DNA of 64,000 nucleotides from Gracilibacillus alcaliphilus. Its GTDB lineage: Bacteria > Bacillota > Bacilli > Bacillales > Amphibacillaceae. The translations under genes and the position numbers were made by a program. This document shows, one piece after another, positions 17,908 through 27,578 of this stretch; positions within the stretch are counted from its first letter, which is position 1, and the number at the start of each line of letters is the position of its first letter. The notes below the pieces were generated by a model. It was not told the DNA's origin and did no database searches. It saw nothing but the letters and a program-made list of their open reading frames with translations. The stretch spans positions 1 through 64,000 of the forward strand of contig NZ_JAFBFA010000026.1 of NCBI RefSeq assembly GCF_016909015.1. The letters are read 5' to 3'.

Positions 17908-18546
17908 TCATTCCATACTCTTTATCATTATTAATATGCCGTCTTCAAAGGAAAAAGTACCATAATCCTCAATAATTTGATTAGAAATACAGCGTGTACT
18001 TCCCCACGTCAGTGTATAATCATCCAAAGGATAATAAAAACCTGTTAGTTTTAATCCTTTGACAGCTGGAGATAGTGGGATAAAGGAAATTAATTCATGA
18101 GGTTTCGCCGCAATCTTATAAGTCCCGGAATGAAACATTCGTAATTGATTATGACGGTCTATAATCGTAACGTCAATCCCGCGCTCTAATAAGCGGTAGA
18201 GTAATTGGATATTGGCTAATTCATGATCCAGTCTGCCTGCCGTTACACCGAACAGCAGAATGGAAGCAGGTTGGTAATTGATAGCTGTTTCCACTGCCAA
18301 TTCTAAATCTGTTTCATTCTTTTCATCAGGATATTGGCGGAAATTTTCCGCCTTTTCCTTTACTAGCTGCCTTTGTTCTTCGGAGATAGAGTCAAAGTCT
18401 CCTATTGCAACTTTGATTGGTAAGTTATTTTGCAACAGATAGACTGCGCCGGCGTCAGCTGCGATCCAGATATCTACCTCATCTTGATAAAGGTCCAAAG
18501 AAGCTAAACTCTCCTCAGGACCGCCTGCTACGATACCTATTTTCAA
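17908..18546 (-). CDS. thiN: Thiamine pyrophosphokinase
   Basis: 212 residues. The catalytic N-terminal Rossmann-like domain has AADAGAVYLL (about 29-38) and IGDFDSIS (about 48-55), whose Asp residues bind Mg-ATP; TDLELAVE and GGRLDHE-like GVTAGRLDHELAN (about 100-113) follow. The C-terminal beta-domain binds thiamine. It transfers pyrophosphate from ATP to thiamine. It is 27 bp from rpe and the last gene of the run before spoVM. Confidence 0.94.
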   Translation of the reverse strand: MKIGIVAGGPEESLASLDLYQDEVDIWIAADAGAVYLLQNNLPIKVAIGDFDSISEEQRQLVKEKAENFRQYPDEKNETDLELAVETAINYQPASILLFGVTAGRLDHELANIQLLYRLLERGIDVTIIDRHNQLRMFHSGTYKIAAKPHELISFIPLSPAVKGLKLTGFYYPLDDYTLTWGSTRCISNQIIEDYGTFSFEDGILIMIKSME

Positions 18547-18573
18547 TATATGACAACCTCTCTATCAAAGAAT

Positions 18574-19227
18574 CTAAAGCGAATTTTTTATTTTATCAAT
18601 GGCAGCTTTGCGATCAGCTTCATTGAAAATTGCACTGCCAGCCACTAATACATCAACTCCTGCTTCAACACATTGTTTGGCTGTGTCTGCATTCACACCG
18701 CCATCCACTTCTATTTCAAATGACAATGCTAATTCTTTGCGCCATTGTACAGCTTGCTTTACTTTATCCAGTACCTCTGGAATAAATACTTGACCGCCAA
18801 AGCCTGGATTCACTGTCATAAACAGAACTAAATCTACATCTTTCAGGATTGGTTTAATCATTTCTGCCGGTGTGGCCGGGTTGACGACAACACCTGCCTT
18901 CACACCCAATTCCTTAATCCTATGAATGGTTCGATGGAGATGAACACATGTCTCGACATGCACCGAAATAATATCTGCGCCAGCCTTTGCAAAGGCCTCT
19001 ATATACTGATCCGGGTTCTCTATCATTAAATGAACATCCATAGTAAGGTCTGTGAATGGCCGAATTGCAGCTAATACCAGTGGACCAAATGTAATGTTCG
19101 GCACAAAATGACCATCCATTATATCGACATGGATATAGTCTGCCCCCCCTGCTGCTGCGTCTTCCACTTCTTCTTTCAATTTAGAAAAATCAGCTGATAA
19201 AATCGAAGGTGCTATCTTCGTATGCAT
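18574..19227 (-). CDS. rpe: Ribulose-phosphate 3-epimerase
   Basis: 217-residue TIM barrel. The N-terminal APSILSADF, the metal-binding HVDIMDGHFVPN (about 33-44) and the phosphate loop VNPGFGGQ (about 140-147) are all intact. It interconverts ribulose-5-P and xylulose-5-P in the pentose phosphate pathway. It is separated from rsgA by 1 bp. Confidence 0.97.
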   Translation of the reverse strand: MHTKIAPSILSADFSKLKEEVEDAAAGGADYIHVDIMDGHFVPNITFGPLVLAAIRPFTDLTMDVHLMIENPDQYIEAFAKAGADIISVHVETCVHLHRTIHRIKELGVKAGVVVNPATPAEMIKPILKDVDLVLFMTVNPGFGGQVFIPEVLDKVKQAVQWRKELALSFEIEVDGGVNADTAKQCVEAGVDVLVAGSAIFNEADRKAAIDKIKNSL

Positions 19228-19228
19228 A

Positions 19229-20110
19229 CTAATACCTCGGCTTTCTATTCTGTATTTCTTCTACAAACTGCAGATAATGTTGATATCTTTGTTCGGGAAT
19301 CTGCTGCTGTTCTACTGCGCCTTTCACGGCACACTTCGGTTCACGTACGTGTAAACACCCCCTGAACTTACATTGATCTTGTATCTCGACAAAATCAGGG
19401 AAACATCCAGGTAAGTCCTCCAATTCTATATCACTAAAGTCAAGCGAGCTAAAACCTGGTGTATCCGCGACAAGGCCCTGGTGGAATGGTATCAATTCTA
19501 CATGTCGAGTCGTGTGCTTTCCCCTTCCTAAACTCTCGGAAATTACATTTGTTTCCAAGTCCAGATCAGGAATCATTTTATTGAGCAACGATGTCTTTCC
19601 TACCCCTGATTGGCCAGCAAAAACAGAAACTCGATCTCGAAGAAAAGGAGCTACTTGCTGCTCCAATTCTTCATCTTGGGTGGACAAGAATTGCACCTCA
19701 TATCCTATCTTTTGATAATAGCCCAATTCTTCTTTTAATTGTTGTGTTTTCTGTTCTCCCAGTAAGTCCATCTTCGTAAAAAATAATAAAGGGGTTATCG
19801 CTTTAGCTTCTACCAAAACTAGAAACTTGTCTAACAGATGCAGGCTGACCTCTGGTTCTTTGACAGACGTTACGATAATTGCTTGATCTACATTGGCAAC
19901 AGGCGGACGCACTAACTCATTATCACGTGTGTCGATGGCTAATATATAACCTTCCTCAGCGTTCTCATATTCAAACTCTACATGATCACCAACTAACGGT
20001 GTAATTTTCTTCTGCCTAAATACACCTCTGCCTCGACATTGGACAACACCGCCCTCGTACTGTACATAATAGAAACCGCTGAGTGCTTTAATAATCTTGC
20101 CTTTTGGCAT
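19229..20110 (-). CDS. rsgA: Ribosome small subunit GTPase RsgA (CpgA/YloQ)
   Basis: 293 residues. An N-terminal OB fold (about 1-65) is followed by a circularly permuted GTPase, so G4 TKMD (about 112-115) precedes G1 GQSGVGKTSL (about 168-177) and G3 DTPG (about 216-219). A C-terminal zinc finger has Cys/His ligands in CKFRGCLHVREPKC. It helps mature the 30S subunit; in B. subtilis CpgA is a substrate of PrkC, which is encoded immediately upstream with no spacer. Confidence 0.96.
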   Translation of the reverse strand: MPKGKIIKALSGFYYVQYEGGVVQCRGRGVFRQKKITPLVGDHVEFEYENAEEGYILAIDTRDNELVRPPVANVDQAIIVTSVKEPEVSLHLLDKFLVLVEAKAITPLLFFTKMDLLGEQKTQQLKEELGYYQKIGYEVQFLSTQDEELEQQVAPFLRDRVSVFAGQSGVGKTSLLNKMIPDLDLETNVISESLGRGKHTTRHVELIPFHQGLVADTPGFSSLDFSDIELEDLPGCFPDFVEIQDQCKFRGCLHVREPKCAVKGAVEQQQIPEQRYQHYLQFVEEIQNRKPRY

Positions 20111-22102
20111 CTACTCACCCTCTACATCCTCGTATGTTAGTGTTCTTTCAACGATGACCTCGCCATCACGTTCAATTCGATAAGAACCTTCTTCGTCTGG
20201 GGCAATGACCAGTTCAATCGAAAATGTTGTTTCTTCCGTAATTTGTTCTGGGTCTTGATAAGGCTCCGAACCATCGTGATCCATATCCTCTACAAAAATA
20301 CTAACTTCTTGCGGGATAGGCTCATCTGTTTCTTCATCCATTTCCCCTGTGTACGGAATTGTAAAATTCACCGTATGTGTAACAGGAGACTGCGGTTCAG
20401 GTCCTAAGGAAACCACTAGTTCTACTTCTGTACCTTTTTCTATCTGTTGATTGGAGGCTGGGCTTTGTTCGATCACATGTCCTTCCTCTACATCTTCATT
20501 ATATTCTTCGTCTACCTTGGCAACTAACTCATTATCGTCCAAATAAGTTTGTGCCTCATCAAGCGGCAAACCTATCAAACGATTTAAGCTAATTTTCTCA
20601 GGCCCCTTACTAACCTCAAAGATAACATTGGTCTCTCGCGGCACAACCTCTTGGCCAGGGGAAGGCTGAATTTGACTAATAATTTCTCCTTCCGGCTGAT
20701 CTGAAAACTCCTCATAATTACGCACATTGAAGTCTTCCGCTTCCAGCAGTTCCTTGACTTGTTCATAATCTCTGCCTACATAATCATCAAATTCAACTGT
20801 CTGAGGTCCTTGACTGACAAAGACCTTAATATCCTGTCCTTCTTTTATCACTTCGTCTGCTGCTGGACTCGTTCTAATAACATTATTCTCTTCTATTTCT
20901 TCATCTGTTTCGTCTTGTTTCACCACATTTAACTTCAGATTGGTTAGTTGTTCATGCACTACGTCATAAGGTTCACCTGTTACATCTGGAATCGTGACAT
21001 CCTTGGGCTGAAACAACTCTGGTAAGACAAATAAGGCCAACAGAATCGCACCAAATAAAATCACAAATAGACTGGTTACCCAGATAAAAGTCTTTTTCCT
21101 TCGTTTTTTCTTAGGCTTTTCTGTATTAACTGCCTCTACCTTCTGGGTATCTTGTTTTATTGCCATTGTTTTATCATCATTCATCTGATCTTCTTGGACT
21201 TGGTTTTCCTTGATAATTGGTATAGCCTTTGTAATTGTATCTTCTGATACAGGCGGTTCATATCTTGGCTCATTCAGACGATCAGGATCAAGCGAGTGTG
21301 CTAAGTCATCTTCCATTTCGATCACAGAAGCATATCTATGCAAAGGGTCCTTTGCCATAGCCTTCAGGACAATGTTTTCTACCGATTGCGGAATCCTTGG
21401 ATTCAACTCTCTTACAGACGGTGTGTCTGACTGTAAATGTTTGAGCGCGATCGATACCGGTGATTGACCGAAAAACGGTAATTTACCAGTTAATAATTCA
21501 AACAATACAATACCTAAAGAATATATATCAGATTTCTTATTCGCCTTGCCTCCGCGAGCCTGTTCTGGCGATAGATAATGCACAGATCCCATCACTGAAT
21601 TAGTTTGGGTCAAGGCCGTAGCACTTAAGGCCACCGCTATACCGAAATCAGTCACCTTCACCTGTCCATAGGCGTCAATTAGGATATTTTGCGGTTTAAT
21701 ATCACGGTGAACCAATTCGTTTGCATGTGCATGAGCAATTGCAGAGGTAATCTGTGTCATAATATCTATTACCTCTTCTACTTCAATTGGTGCATGTAAT
21801 TGTATGTATTGCTTGAGTGTCATCCCATCTACATATTCCATCACCATATAATAGATTTGGTCTTCCTCACCCACATCAAAGATATTGACGATATTAGGGT
21901 GTGAAAGACTGGTTGCCGCTTGAGCTTCGCGGTGAAATCGGGTAATAAACTCTTGATCATTGGCATACTCCAGTTTGAGTACTTTAATCGCTACTTGACG
22001 TTCTAAGATAGTGTCGTTGCCTAAGTATACGTTCGCCATACCTCCGCCGCCAATTAATTTAATAATCTCGTAGCGCTCATTAAGTAACTTACCTTCTAAC
22101 AT
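20111..22102 (-). CDS. prkC: Serine/threonine protein kinase PrkC with PASTA domains
   Basis: 663 residues. The Hanks-type kinase (about 10-270) has a G-loop GGGGMANVYLG (18-28), Lys40, HRDIKPQN (132-139) and DFG (152-154); the activation loop has several Ser/Thr. A basic linker leads to one transmembrane helix (about 339-361) and three extracellular PASTA domains (about 367-570), then a beta-rich acidic tail. It senses muropeptides and acts in germination and stationary-phase signalling. The start overlaps the prpC stop by 7 bp. Confidence 0.96.
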   Translation of the reverse strand: MLEGKLLNERYEIIKLIGGGGMANVYLGNDTILERQVAIKVLKLEYANDQEFITRFHREAQAATSLSHPNIVNIFDVGEEDQIYYMVMEYVDGMTLKQYIQLHAPIEVEEVIDIMTQITSAIAHAHANELVHRDIKPQNILIDAYGQVKVTDFGIAVALSATALTQTNSVMGSVHYLSPEQARGGKANKKSDIYSLGIVLFELLTGKLPFFGQSPVSIALKHLQSDTPSVRELNPRIPQSVENIVLKAMAKDPLHRYASVIEMEDDLAHSLDPDRLNEPRYEPPVSEDTITKAIPIIKENQVQEDQMNDDKTMAIKQDTQKVEAVNTEKPKKKRRKKTFIWVTSLFVILFGAILLALFVLPELFQPKDVTIPDVTGEPYDVVHEQLTNLKLNVVKQDETDEEIEENNVIRTSPAADEVIKEGQDIKVFVSQGPQTVEFDDYVGRDYEQVKELLEAEDFNVRNYEEFSDQPEGEIISQIQPSPGQEVVPRETNVIFEVSKGPEKISLNRLIGLPLDEAQTYLDDNELVAKVDEEYNEDVEEGHVIEQSPASNQQIEKGTEVELVVSLGPEPQSPVTHTVNFTIPYTGEMDEETDEPIPQEVSIFVEDMDHDGSEPYQDPEQITEETTFSIELVIAPDEEGSYRIERDGEVIVERTLTYEDVEGE

Positions 22103-22851
22103 GACGGTTCACCAACTTCACCTTCTGCGTCATTCTTCACAATAGCTAGTGTGATGTTATCTTCGCCACCCCGATCATTAGCTAATTGCACCAGCTTTTC
22201 ACTTACTTCTTCATCTGGTGTATTCATTACAATTTCATGCATCTCTTCGTCCGATACCTTATTAGATAAACCATCAGAACAAAGAAGCAGTGTTTCATCT
22301 TCCTGCCAAGTTATATGGTAAATATCTGGCTCAATTTCAGATTCTGTCCCTAGTGCTTTTAATATAATATTTCGTTTCGGGTGAACCTGGGCATCCTCTT
22401 CTGACAACTGACCTGTGCGGACAAGCTCTCCTACTAAGGAATGATCATCTGTTACCTGCTTATACTCGGAAGGATTCATCAGGTAAGCCCTGCTGTCTCC
22501 CACATGACCAATAATGAGCGTCTCTTTTAAACAAATAGCCGCTACAATCGTCGTTCCCATTCCTTGATAAGCATGATTTGCTTGGGATTGATCATATATG
22601 AGATGGTTCACTTTTTGGATAGTGGTTTTCAGCCAGTCCTTTAAAGAATCTACTTCCAGCTGATTAGTCAGCTCGCTCCAATAATCCCCAAGATTATTAA
22701 CGGCTAACTTACTTGCCACATCACCTGCCTGATGACCGCCCATTCCATCGGCAACAATAGCTAATACGACATTGTCATTCGCAAAAATGTTCACCGCATC
22801 CTCATTTAATTCTCTTACTTTTCCTTTATCTGTTTGGAACCAACACTCCAT
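22096..22851 (-). CDS. prpC: PP2C-type protein phosphatase PrpC
   Basis: 251-residue metal-dependent Ser/Thr phosphatase. Metal ligands are visible in NEDAVNI (about 16-22), ADGMGGH (about 34-40), HVGDSRAY (about 116-123), CSDGLSN (about 192-198) and GGEDNIT (about 228-234). It reverses PrkC phosphorylation. It overlaps prkC downstream and follows rsmB by 17 bp, as in B. subtilis. Confidence 0.96.
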   Translation of the reverse strand: MECWFQTDKGKVRELNEDAVNIFANDNVVLAIVADGMGGHQAGDVASKLAVNNLGDYWSELTNQLEVDSLKDWLKTTIQKVNHLIYDQSQANHAYQGMGTTIVAAICLKETLIIGHVGDSRAYLMNPSEYKQVTDDHSLVGELVRTGQLSEEDAQVHPKRNIILKALGTESEIEPDIYHITWQEDETLLLCSDGLSNKVSDEEMHEIVMNTPDEEVSEKLVQLANDRGGEDNITLAIVKNDAEGEVGEPSC

Positions 22852-22868
22852 CTTTCACACCTCTTTCT

Positions 22869-24221
22869 TTAGCGGTCTGCCCTTACTAGGCGAGTGATAA
22901 AGAATCCATCACTATTTAAATCTTGAGGAAATATTTGCAAACCATATGCCGTTCTTCCTGAACTTCGCTGCAAGAACTCAGGCAATTCCATAAAAAATGC
23001 CGGATCAACCTGATAATTTTCGTGCTGTTGCAGAAAGGCTTGAATAACCTGTTCATTTTCCTCTTTATCGACCGTACACGTACTGTATATAAGTTTGCCG
23101 CCCTTTTTCAACAGCGGTTCCACTTGTTCCAGTATCTCACCTTGAATTCTAGCTAATTGTATCACATCTTGTTCGGTTTTATGATAGCGAATATCAGGTT
23201 TGCTTCTTAGTACACCTAAGCCGGAACATGGTGCATCAATCAGAATGCGGTCAAAGGTCTCTGCTTGATGCAGTGTTTGTAACATTCTGGCGTCTGAGGC
23301 ATTAGTCTGAATAGACGTTAACCCAAGTAATTCTGCCTTCTGCTGGACAAGTCTTACCTTTTTTTGATGAAGATCATAGGCATAGATCACACCTTGATCA
23401 ATCATTTTCTCTGCTATATGAGTAGCCTTACCGCCAGGTGCACTGCAAGCATCTAAAATCGTCATTTCTGGTGACAGGTCCATTAATTCTGCTACCAGCA
23501 TTGAACTTTCATCTTGTATAGTAAAAAGGCCTTCTGCCAATCCTTTTTGCTTTAATACATTCCCTTTATTGACAATGATTCCTTGTGGAGAAACAACGGA
23601 TGGCTCTACGGTTAATCCGTCAGCTTGAAGGCGGATCATTAACTCTTCACGTGCTATTCGTAATGGCTGCACACGTATAGATATCTGTTTATGCGTCATA
23701 TTGATCTGGCACATCTTTTCGGTAATAGTGCGGCCATATTGCTGAAGCCATCGTTGCACCAGCCATTCTGGGTGACTGGTCTCTACACTGATTCGCTTCC
23801 CTTCCTCACTGATTTTCTGATAGTCAGGAAAACCTTGACGTTGAGCAGAACGAAGGACACCATTAACAAAATTAGCGATTCCTTTATGCCCTTTGTACTT
23901 AGCAATTTCAACAGCTTGATGAATAGCCGCATGATCAGGTACCCGATCCAAATACTTCATTTGGTAAAAAGTCAGCCAAATCAGCCATTTCACCCAGCGG
24001 TCTACCTTCTTTTTGGCTGGTACAAAATGATCTAAATCATAGGACAAGGTTAGTTTCCGCTGCAAGGTGCCATACACTAATTCTGTCAGCAAGGCACTGT
24101 CTCTCGATTCTAATCGATGTTTTTTCAATAATTGATCAATGAGCAAGTGACTGTAACCTCCTTGGTCACCAATCCGTACTAAAACATCTAAAGCTAATTG
24201 CCTTACATTATAATCACTCAT
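22869..24221 (-). CDS. rsmB: 16S rRNA (cytosine-967) methyltransferase RsmB
   Basis: 450 residues. An N-terminal NusB-like RNA-binding domain (about 1-140) is followed by a SAM-dependent methyltransferase: LDACSAPGGKATH (about 256-268) binds SAM, and the two cysteines of the m5C mechanism are in DAPCSGLG (about 325-332) and YSTCTVDKEE (about 379-388). Its start overlaps the fmt stop by 8 bp. Confidence 0.96.
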   Translation of the reverse strand: MSDYNVRQLALDVLVRIGDQGGYSHLLIDQLLKKHRLESRDSALLTELVYGTLQRKLTLSYDLDHFVPAKKKVDRWVKWLIWLTFYQMKYLDRVPDHAAIHQAVEIAKYKGHKGIANFVNGVLRSAQRQGFPDYQKISEEGKRISVETSHPEWLVQRWLQQYGRTITEKMCQINMTHKQISIRVQPLRIAREELMIRLQADGLTVEPSVVSPQGIIVNKGNVLKQKGLAEGLFTIQDESSMLVAELMDLSPEMTILDACSAPGGKATHIAEKMIDQGVIYAYDLHQKKVRLVQQKAELLGLTSIQTNASDARMLQTLHQAETFDRILIDAPCSGLGVLRSKPDIRYHKTEQDVIQLARIQGEILEQVEPLLKKGGKLIYSTCTVDKEENEQVIQAFLQQHENYQVDPAFFMELPEFLQRSSGRTAYGLQIFPQDLNSDGFFITRLVRADR

Positions 24222-25155
24222 TACCCAATATCTCTCCCACGCGCATATTACTGCCTATCCCACGGTAAAAATCAGCTGCTGCCATCTTCTTCTTACCTGC
24301 CGGCTGTATTTCTTTCAATACAATCGCTTGTTGATCCCCTACAGCGACCTCAATACCTTCCTCATTAACAGTTAAGACTGTACCAGGAGCTTGATCGGCT
24401 GTATGTTCTGACCGCTCTGCCCGATATACCTTCAGTACGTTCCCTTGCCATGTTGTAAACGAAACAGGCCATGGGTGTAGTCCTCTGATTTGGTTATAGA
24501 CTTGCTGTTGTGATCGGTGCCAATTAATTTTTTCCTGTTCACGCTTAATATTTGGAGCAAATGTTGCCTCTGCGTCATCTTGTGCCACACGATTAGCTTC
24601 ACCAGCAAAAATCACCGGCAGGGTCTCTGCCAGTAAATCGGCACCGACAACTGCTAATTTGTCATGAAGGGAGCCTACATCATCCTGATCGGCAATATCG
24701 ATTGCCTGCTGGCTAATTATATCTCCGGCGTCCAGTTTCTCCGCCATATACATGATCGTAATACCTGTTTGTTTATGCCCTTCCAAGATCGCATAGTGGA
24801 TTGGTGCGCCGCCTCTAAGTTTAGGTAAGAGAGAGGCGTGAACATTAATACATCCCAATACTGGAATTTCTAACAGTCCTTTAGGAAGCAACTGGCCGAA
24901 TGCTGCTGTAATAATAAGATCTGGCTGTCGATCTTGTATCTCTTGATAATTATCTTTGATTTTTTCTGGTTGGAAGACAGGAATCTGATGTGCTTCCGCA
25001 GCTACTTTAACTGGTGGCGGTGTTAATATTCTCTTTCTGCCTTTGGGTCTGTCTGGCTGTGTAACGACTAAATCCACATGGTAGCCTTCTGCAATAACGC
25101 GCTCTAGCACTGGTACAGCAAAATCAGGCGTGCCCATAAATATTACTTTTTTCAT
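24214..25155 (-). CDS. fmt: Methionyl-tRNA formyltransferase
   Basis: 313 residues. The formyltransferase core has FMGTPDFAVP at the N-terminus and the catalytic region INVHASLLPKLRGGAPI (about 106-122) with the usual Asn/His; the Asp lies in LDAGDI (about 141-146). A C-terminal OB-like domain binds tRNA. It formylates the initiator tRNA. Usually a peptide deformylase gene precedes it; here priA ends 12 bp upstream and no def is present. Confidence 0.96.
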   Translation of the reverse strand: MKKVIFMGTPDFAVPVLERVIAEGYHVDLVVTQPDRPKGRKRILTPPPVKVAAEAHQIPVFQPEKIKDNYQEIQDRQPDLIITAAFGQLLPKGLLEIPVLGCINVHASLLPKLRGGAPIHYAILEGHKQTGITIMYMAEKLDAGDIISQQAIDIADQDDVGSLHDKLAVVGADLLAETLPVIFAGEANRVAQDDAEATFAPNIKREQEKINWHRSQQQVYNQIRGLHPWPVSFTTWQGNVLKVYRAERSEHTADQAPGTVLTVNEEGIEVAVGDQQAIVLKEIQPAGKKKMAAADFYRGIGSNMRVGEILGNE

Positions 25156-25167
25156 TTTATTGCTCCT

Positions 25168-27576
25168 TTACATGAATGAGTACGGTTCAAAGTCAACCTG
25201 AATAGTAAGGTTATCTCGGTGTACCTCTTCATTATAATGTTGCTGGATTTTTCGAATGATATCTCTTTGATTTGGTTCATCCTTATATTTTACCATGCAC
25301 TGATAACGATATCTATTATTTATACGAACCATTGGAGAAGGAGTTGGCCCTAAGACTCTGGCATCTGGTGATAAATGCTTAAATAACAGCTTACAAATCG
25401 TGCGAGTCACCTCTTCTGCCTTGAATGCATTGGCATGTGTGACCGTGATCAATGTCAGATAATAATAAGGCGGATAACCAAAGCTACGCCTCATTTCCAT
25501 TTCCTGTGAAAAGAACTGTTGATAATTATATTGGCTCGCATACTCGATGCTGTAATGTTCCGGTGTATATGTCTGAATGACTACTTCACCAGGCAATTTG
25601 TGTCTGCCTGCCCGACCGCTTACTTGGGTAAGCAGCTGAAAAGTTTTTTCAGAGGAACGAAAATCTGGCAAATGCAGCATCGTATCAATGGCTAGTACAC
25701 CTACTAAGGTCACATTGGCAAAGTCCAAACCTTTGGCAATCATTTGTGTACCTAATAAAATTTGTGCCTTTCCCTGGCCAAATTGTTCTAACAAACGTTT
25801 ATGGGAACCTTTCCGACGGGTGGTATCCACATCCATACGGATAACTGTTGCTTCAGGGATATGTTCTTTCAATGACTCCTCTACCTTCTGTGTACCTGTA
25901 CCAAAATAGCGGATCGTGTTGCTGCCGCACGATGTACACTCTTTAACCATTGGCACCTGATAATCACAATAGTGACACTTCAACTGGTGGGAACTCTTAT
26001 GATAGGTTAAGGCAATATCACAGTTCGGACACTTCATCACTTCCCCACATTCCCGACACATCACAAAAGTAGAATAGCCTCTGCGGTTAAGAAATAAAAC
26101 AACTTGTTCCCCTCGGTCTATTCGTGTTTGAATAGCTTCCAGCAGCCTTCGCGAAAACATGGAGCGATTTCCTGCATGCAGTTCATCACGCATATCGACA
26201 ACCTCCACTGGAGGCATCTCCGTATTGTTCATTCGGTCTGGCATATTCAGCAAATGGTAGACACCCTTTTTAGCTCGTGCATATGATTCCAGCATAGGGG
26301 TAGCACTGCCTAATACAATAGGACAATGGTGAAAAGTACCTCGCCATTTGGCTATCTCTCGTGCATGGTAACGAGGTTGTTCATCCTGTTTATAACTGGT
26401 TTCGTGTTCTTCATCAATTATAATAATGCCTATGTTTTCAAAAGGGGCAAAGATAGCAGACCTTGCACCAACTACTACCTTCACCTCTTTCTTATGAATC
26501 TTCGTCCATTCATCAAATTTCTCACCAGGTGATAAGGCGCTATGTAAGACAGCAACCTGTGAACCAAATCTTCCTTTAAAGCGCTGGACCATTTGCGGGG
26601 TCAATGAAATCTCAGGGACTAACACAATTGCCTCTTGTCCCTGCTCAATCACCTTGGCAATCGCTTGTAGATAGACTTCTGTCTTCCCGCTCCCTGTCAC
26701 CCCGTGTAACAGAAACACCTCGTTTTCTGCTTGATCGATGGCCTGATGGATTGGATCCAACGCCTCTTGCTGTTGTTTGCTGAGAGGTAATGGCTCTGTT
26801 CGCTGAAAATGTTCGGCTTGAAAAGGATCTCTGTAGACCTTTTTCTCTACTGTTTTTAGAAGGTCTTTCTTAATTAATTGATTTACGGTGGAGGATGTTG
26901 TTTGCAACTTTTTAAACAATTCCTGTTTTTCGATCGGTTCCGGATATTGGATAAAATATTCGATAATCTCTTTTTGTTTCTTTGCCCGTGCAGAGATATC
27001 CTCTATTGCTTCTTCTAATATCAACAGGTCTTTATTTGGTGCAACGAAAGTTTTTGTTTTATTTGTCTCTTTCGATTTGACAATGTAATTTATGTGAAGA
27101 TGACCTTGATTTACTTCCTCGAGTAATTGCTTATGATCACCATTTCGTTCGATAAATTCTTGGTAGTCTATCACCGCTCGTCCAGCAAATAGCTGCTGGA
27201 ATGCCGGTGATAGATCTACCTCTGTTAATGCTTCAATTTCTTTTTTGTAACTGGCTTTCAGCACTTGCGGCAACATGGCTTGAAAGGTTTGAATATAGAA
27301 ACTAGTCGTCTGTTCACTAATCCACTTGCCCAGTTCTAACAATTCTTCTGTTAAAATAGGGTGAATATCTAACACTTCATCAATGTCCTTCAGCTTGTCC
27401 CACTCAGATTGAGAAACAACATCCAGCACAAACCCCATCACCTTACGAGGTCCAAATGGCACCGACACACGCATTCCCTTCTCCACAATATCTTCTAATG
27501 GCGGAGGGATTAGGTAATCAAAAGTATGATTGGTCTGATTGGTGGGGACATCTACGATTACTTGCGCAATCAACAT
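25168..27576 (-). CDS. priA: Primosomal protein N' (replication restart helicase PriA)
   Basis: 802 residues, full length. The N-terminal 3'-DNA-binding domain is at 1-105. In the SF2 core Walker A HGVTGSGKTE is at about 291-300 and DEEH at about 386-389. The zinc-binding insert carries four CxxC pairs, from CRECGEVMKCPNC (about 515-527) to CHYCDYQ and CTSCGS. GRAGRH (about 641-646) is motif VI. It reloads the replisome at stalled forks. It follows coaBC by 2 bp. Confidence 0.97.
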   Translation of the reverse strand: MLIAQVIVDVPTNQTNHTFDYLIPPPLEDIVEKGMRVSVPFGPRKVMGFVLDVVSQSEWDKLKDIDEVLDIHPILTEELLELGKWISEQTTSFYIQTFQAMLPQVLKASYKKEIEALTEVDLSPAFQQLFAGRAVIDYQEFIERNGDHKQLLEEVNQGHLHINYIVKSKETNKTKTFVAPNKDLLILEEAIEDISARAKKQKEIIEYFIQYPEPIEKQELFKKLQTTSSTVNQLIKKDLLKTVEKKVYRDPFQAEHFQRTEPLPLSKQQQEALDPIHQAIDQAENEVFLLHGVTGSGKTEVYLQAIAKVIEQGQEAIVLVPEISLTPQMVQRFKGRFGSQVAVLHSALSPGEKFDEWTKIHKKEVKVVVGARSAIFAPFENIGIIIIDEEHETSYKQDEQPRYHAREIAKWRGTFHHCPIVLGSATPMLESYARAKKGVYHLLNMPDRMNNTEMPPVEVVDMRDELHAGNRSMFSRRLLEAIQTRIDRGEQVVLFLNRRGYSTFVMCRECGEVMKCPNCDIALTYHKSSHQLKCHYCDYQVPMVKECTSCGSNTIRYFGTGTQKVEESLKEHIPEATVIRMDVDTTRRKGSHKRLLEQFGQGKAQILLGTQMIAKGLDFANVTLVGVLAIDTMLHLPDFRSSEKTFQLLTQVSGRAGRHKLPGEVVIQTYTPEHYSIEYASQYNYQQFFSQEMEMRRSFGYPPYYYLTLITVTHANAFKAEEVTRTICKLLFKHLSPDARVLGPTPSPMVRINNRYRYQCMVKYKDEPNQRDIIRKIQQHYNEEVHRDNLTIQVDFEPYSFM

Positions 27577-27578
27577 AT

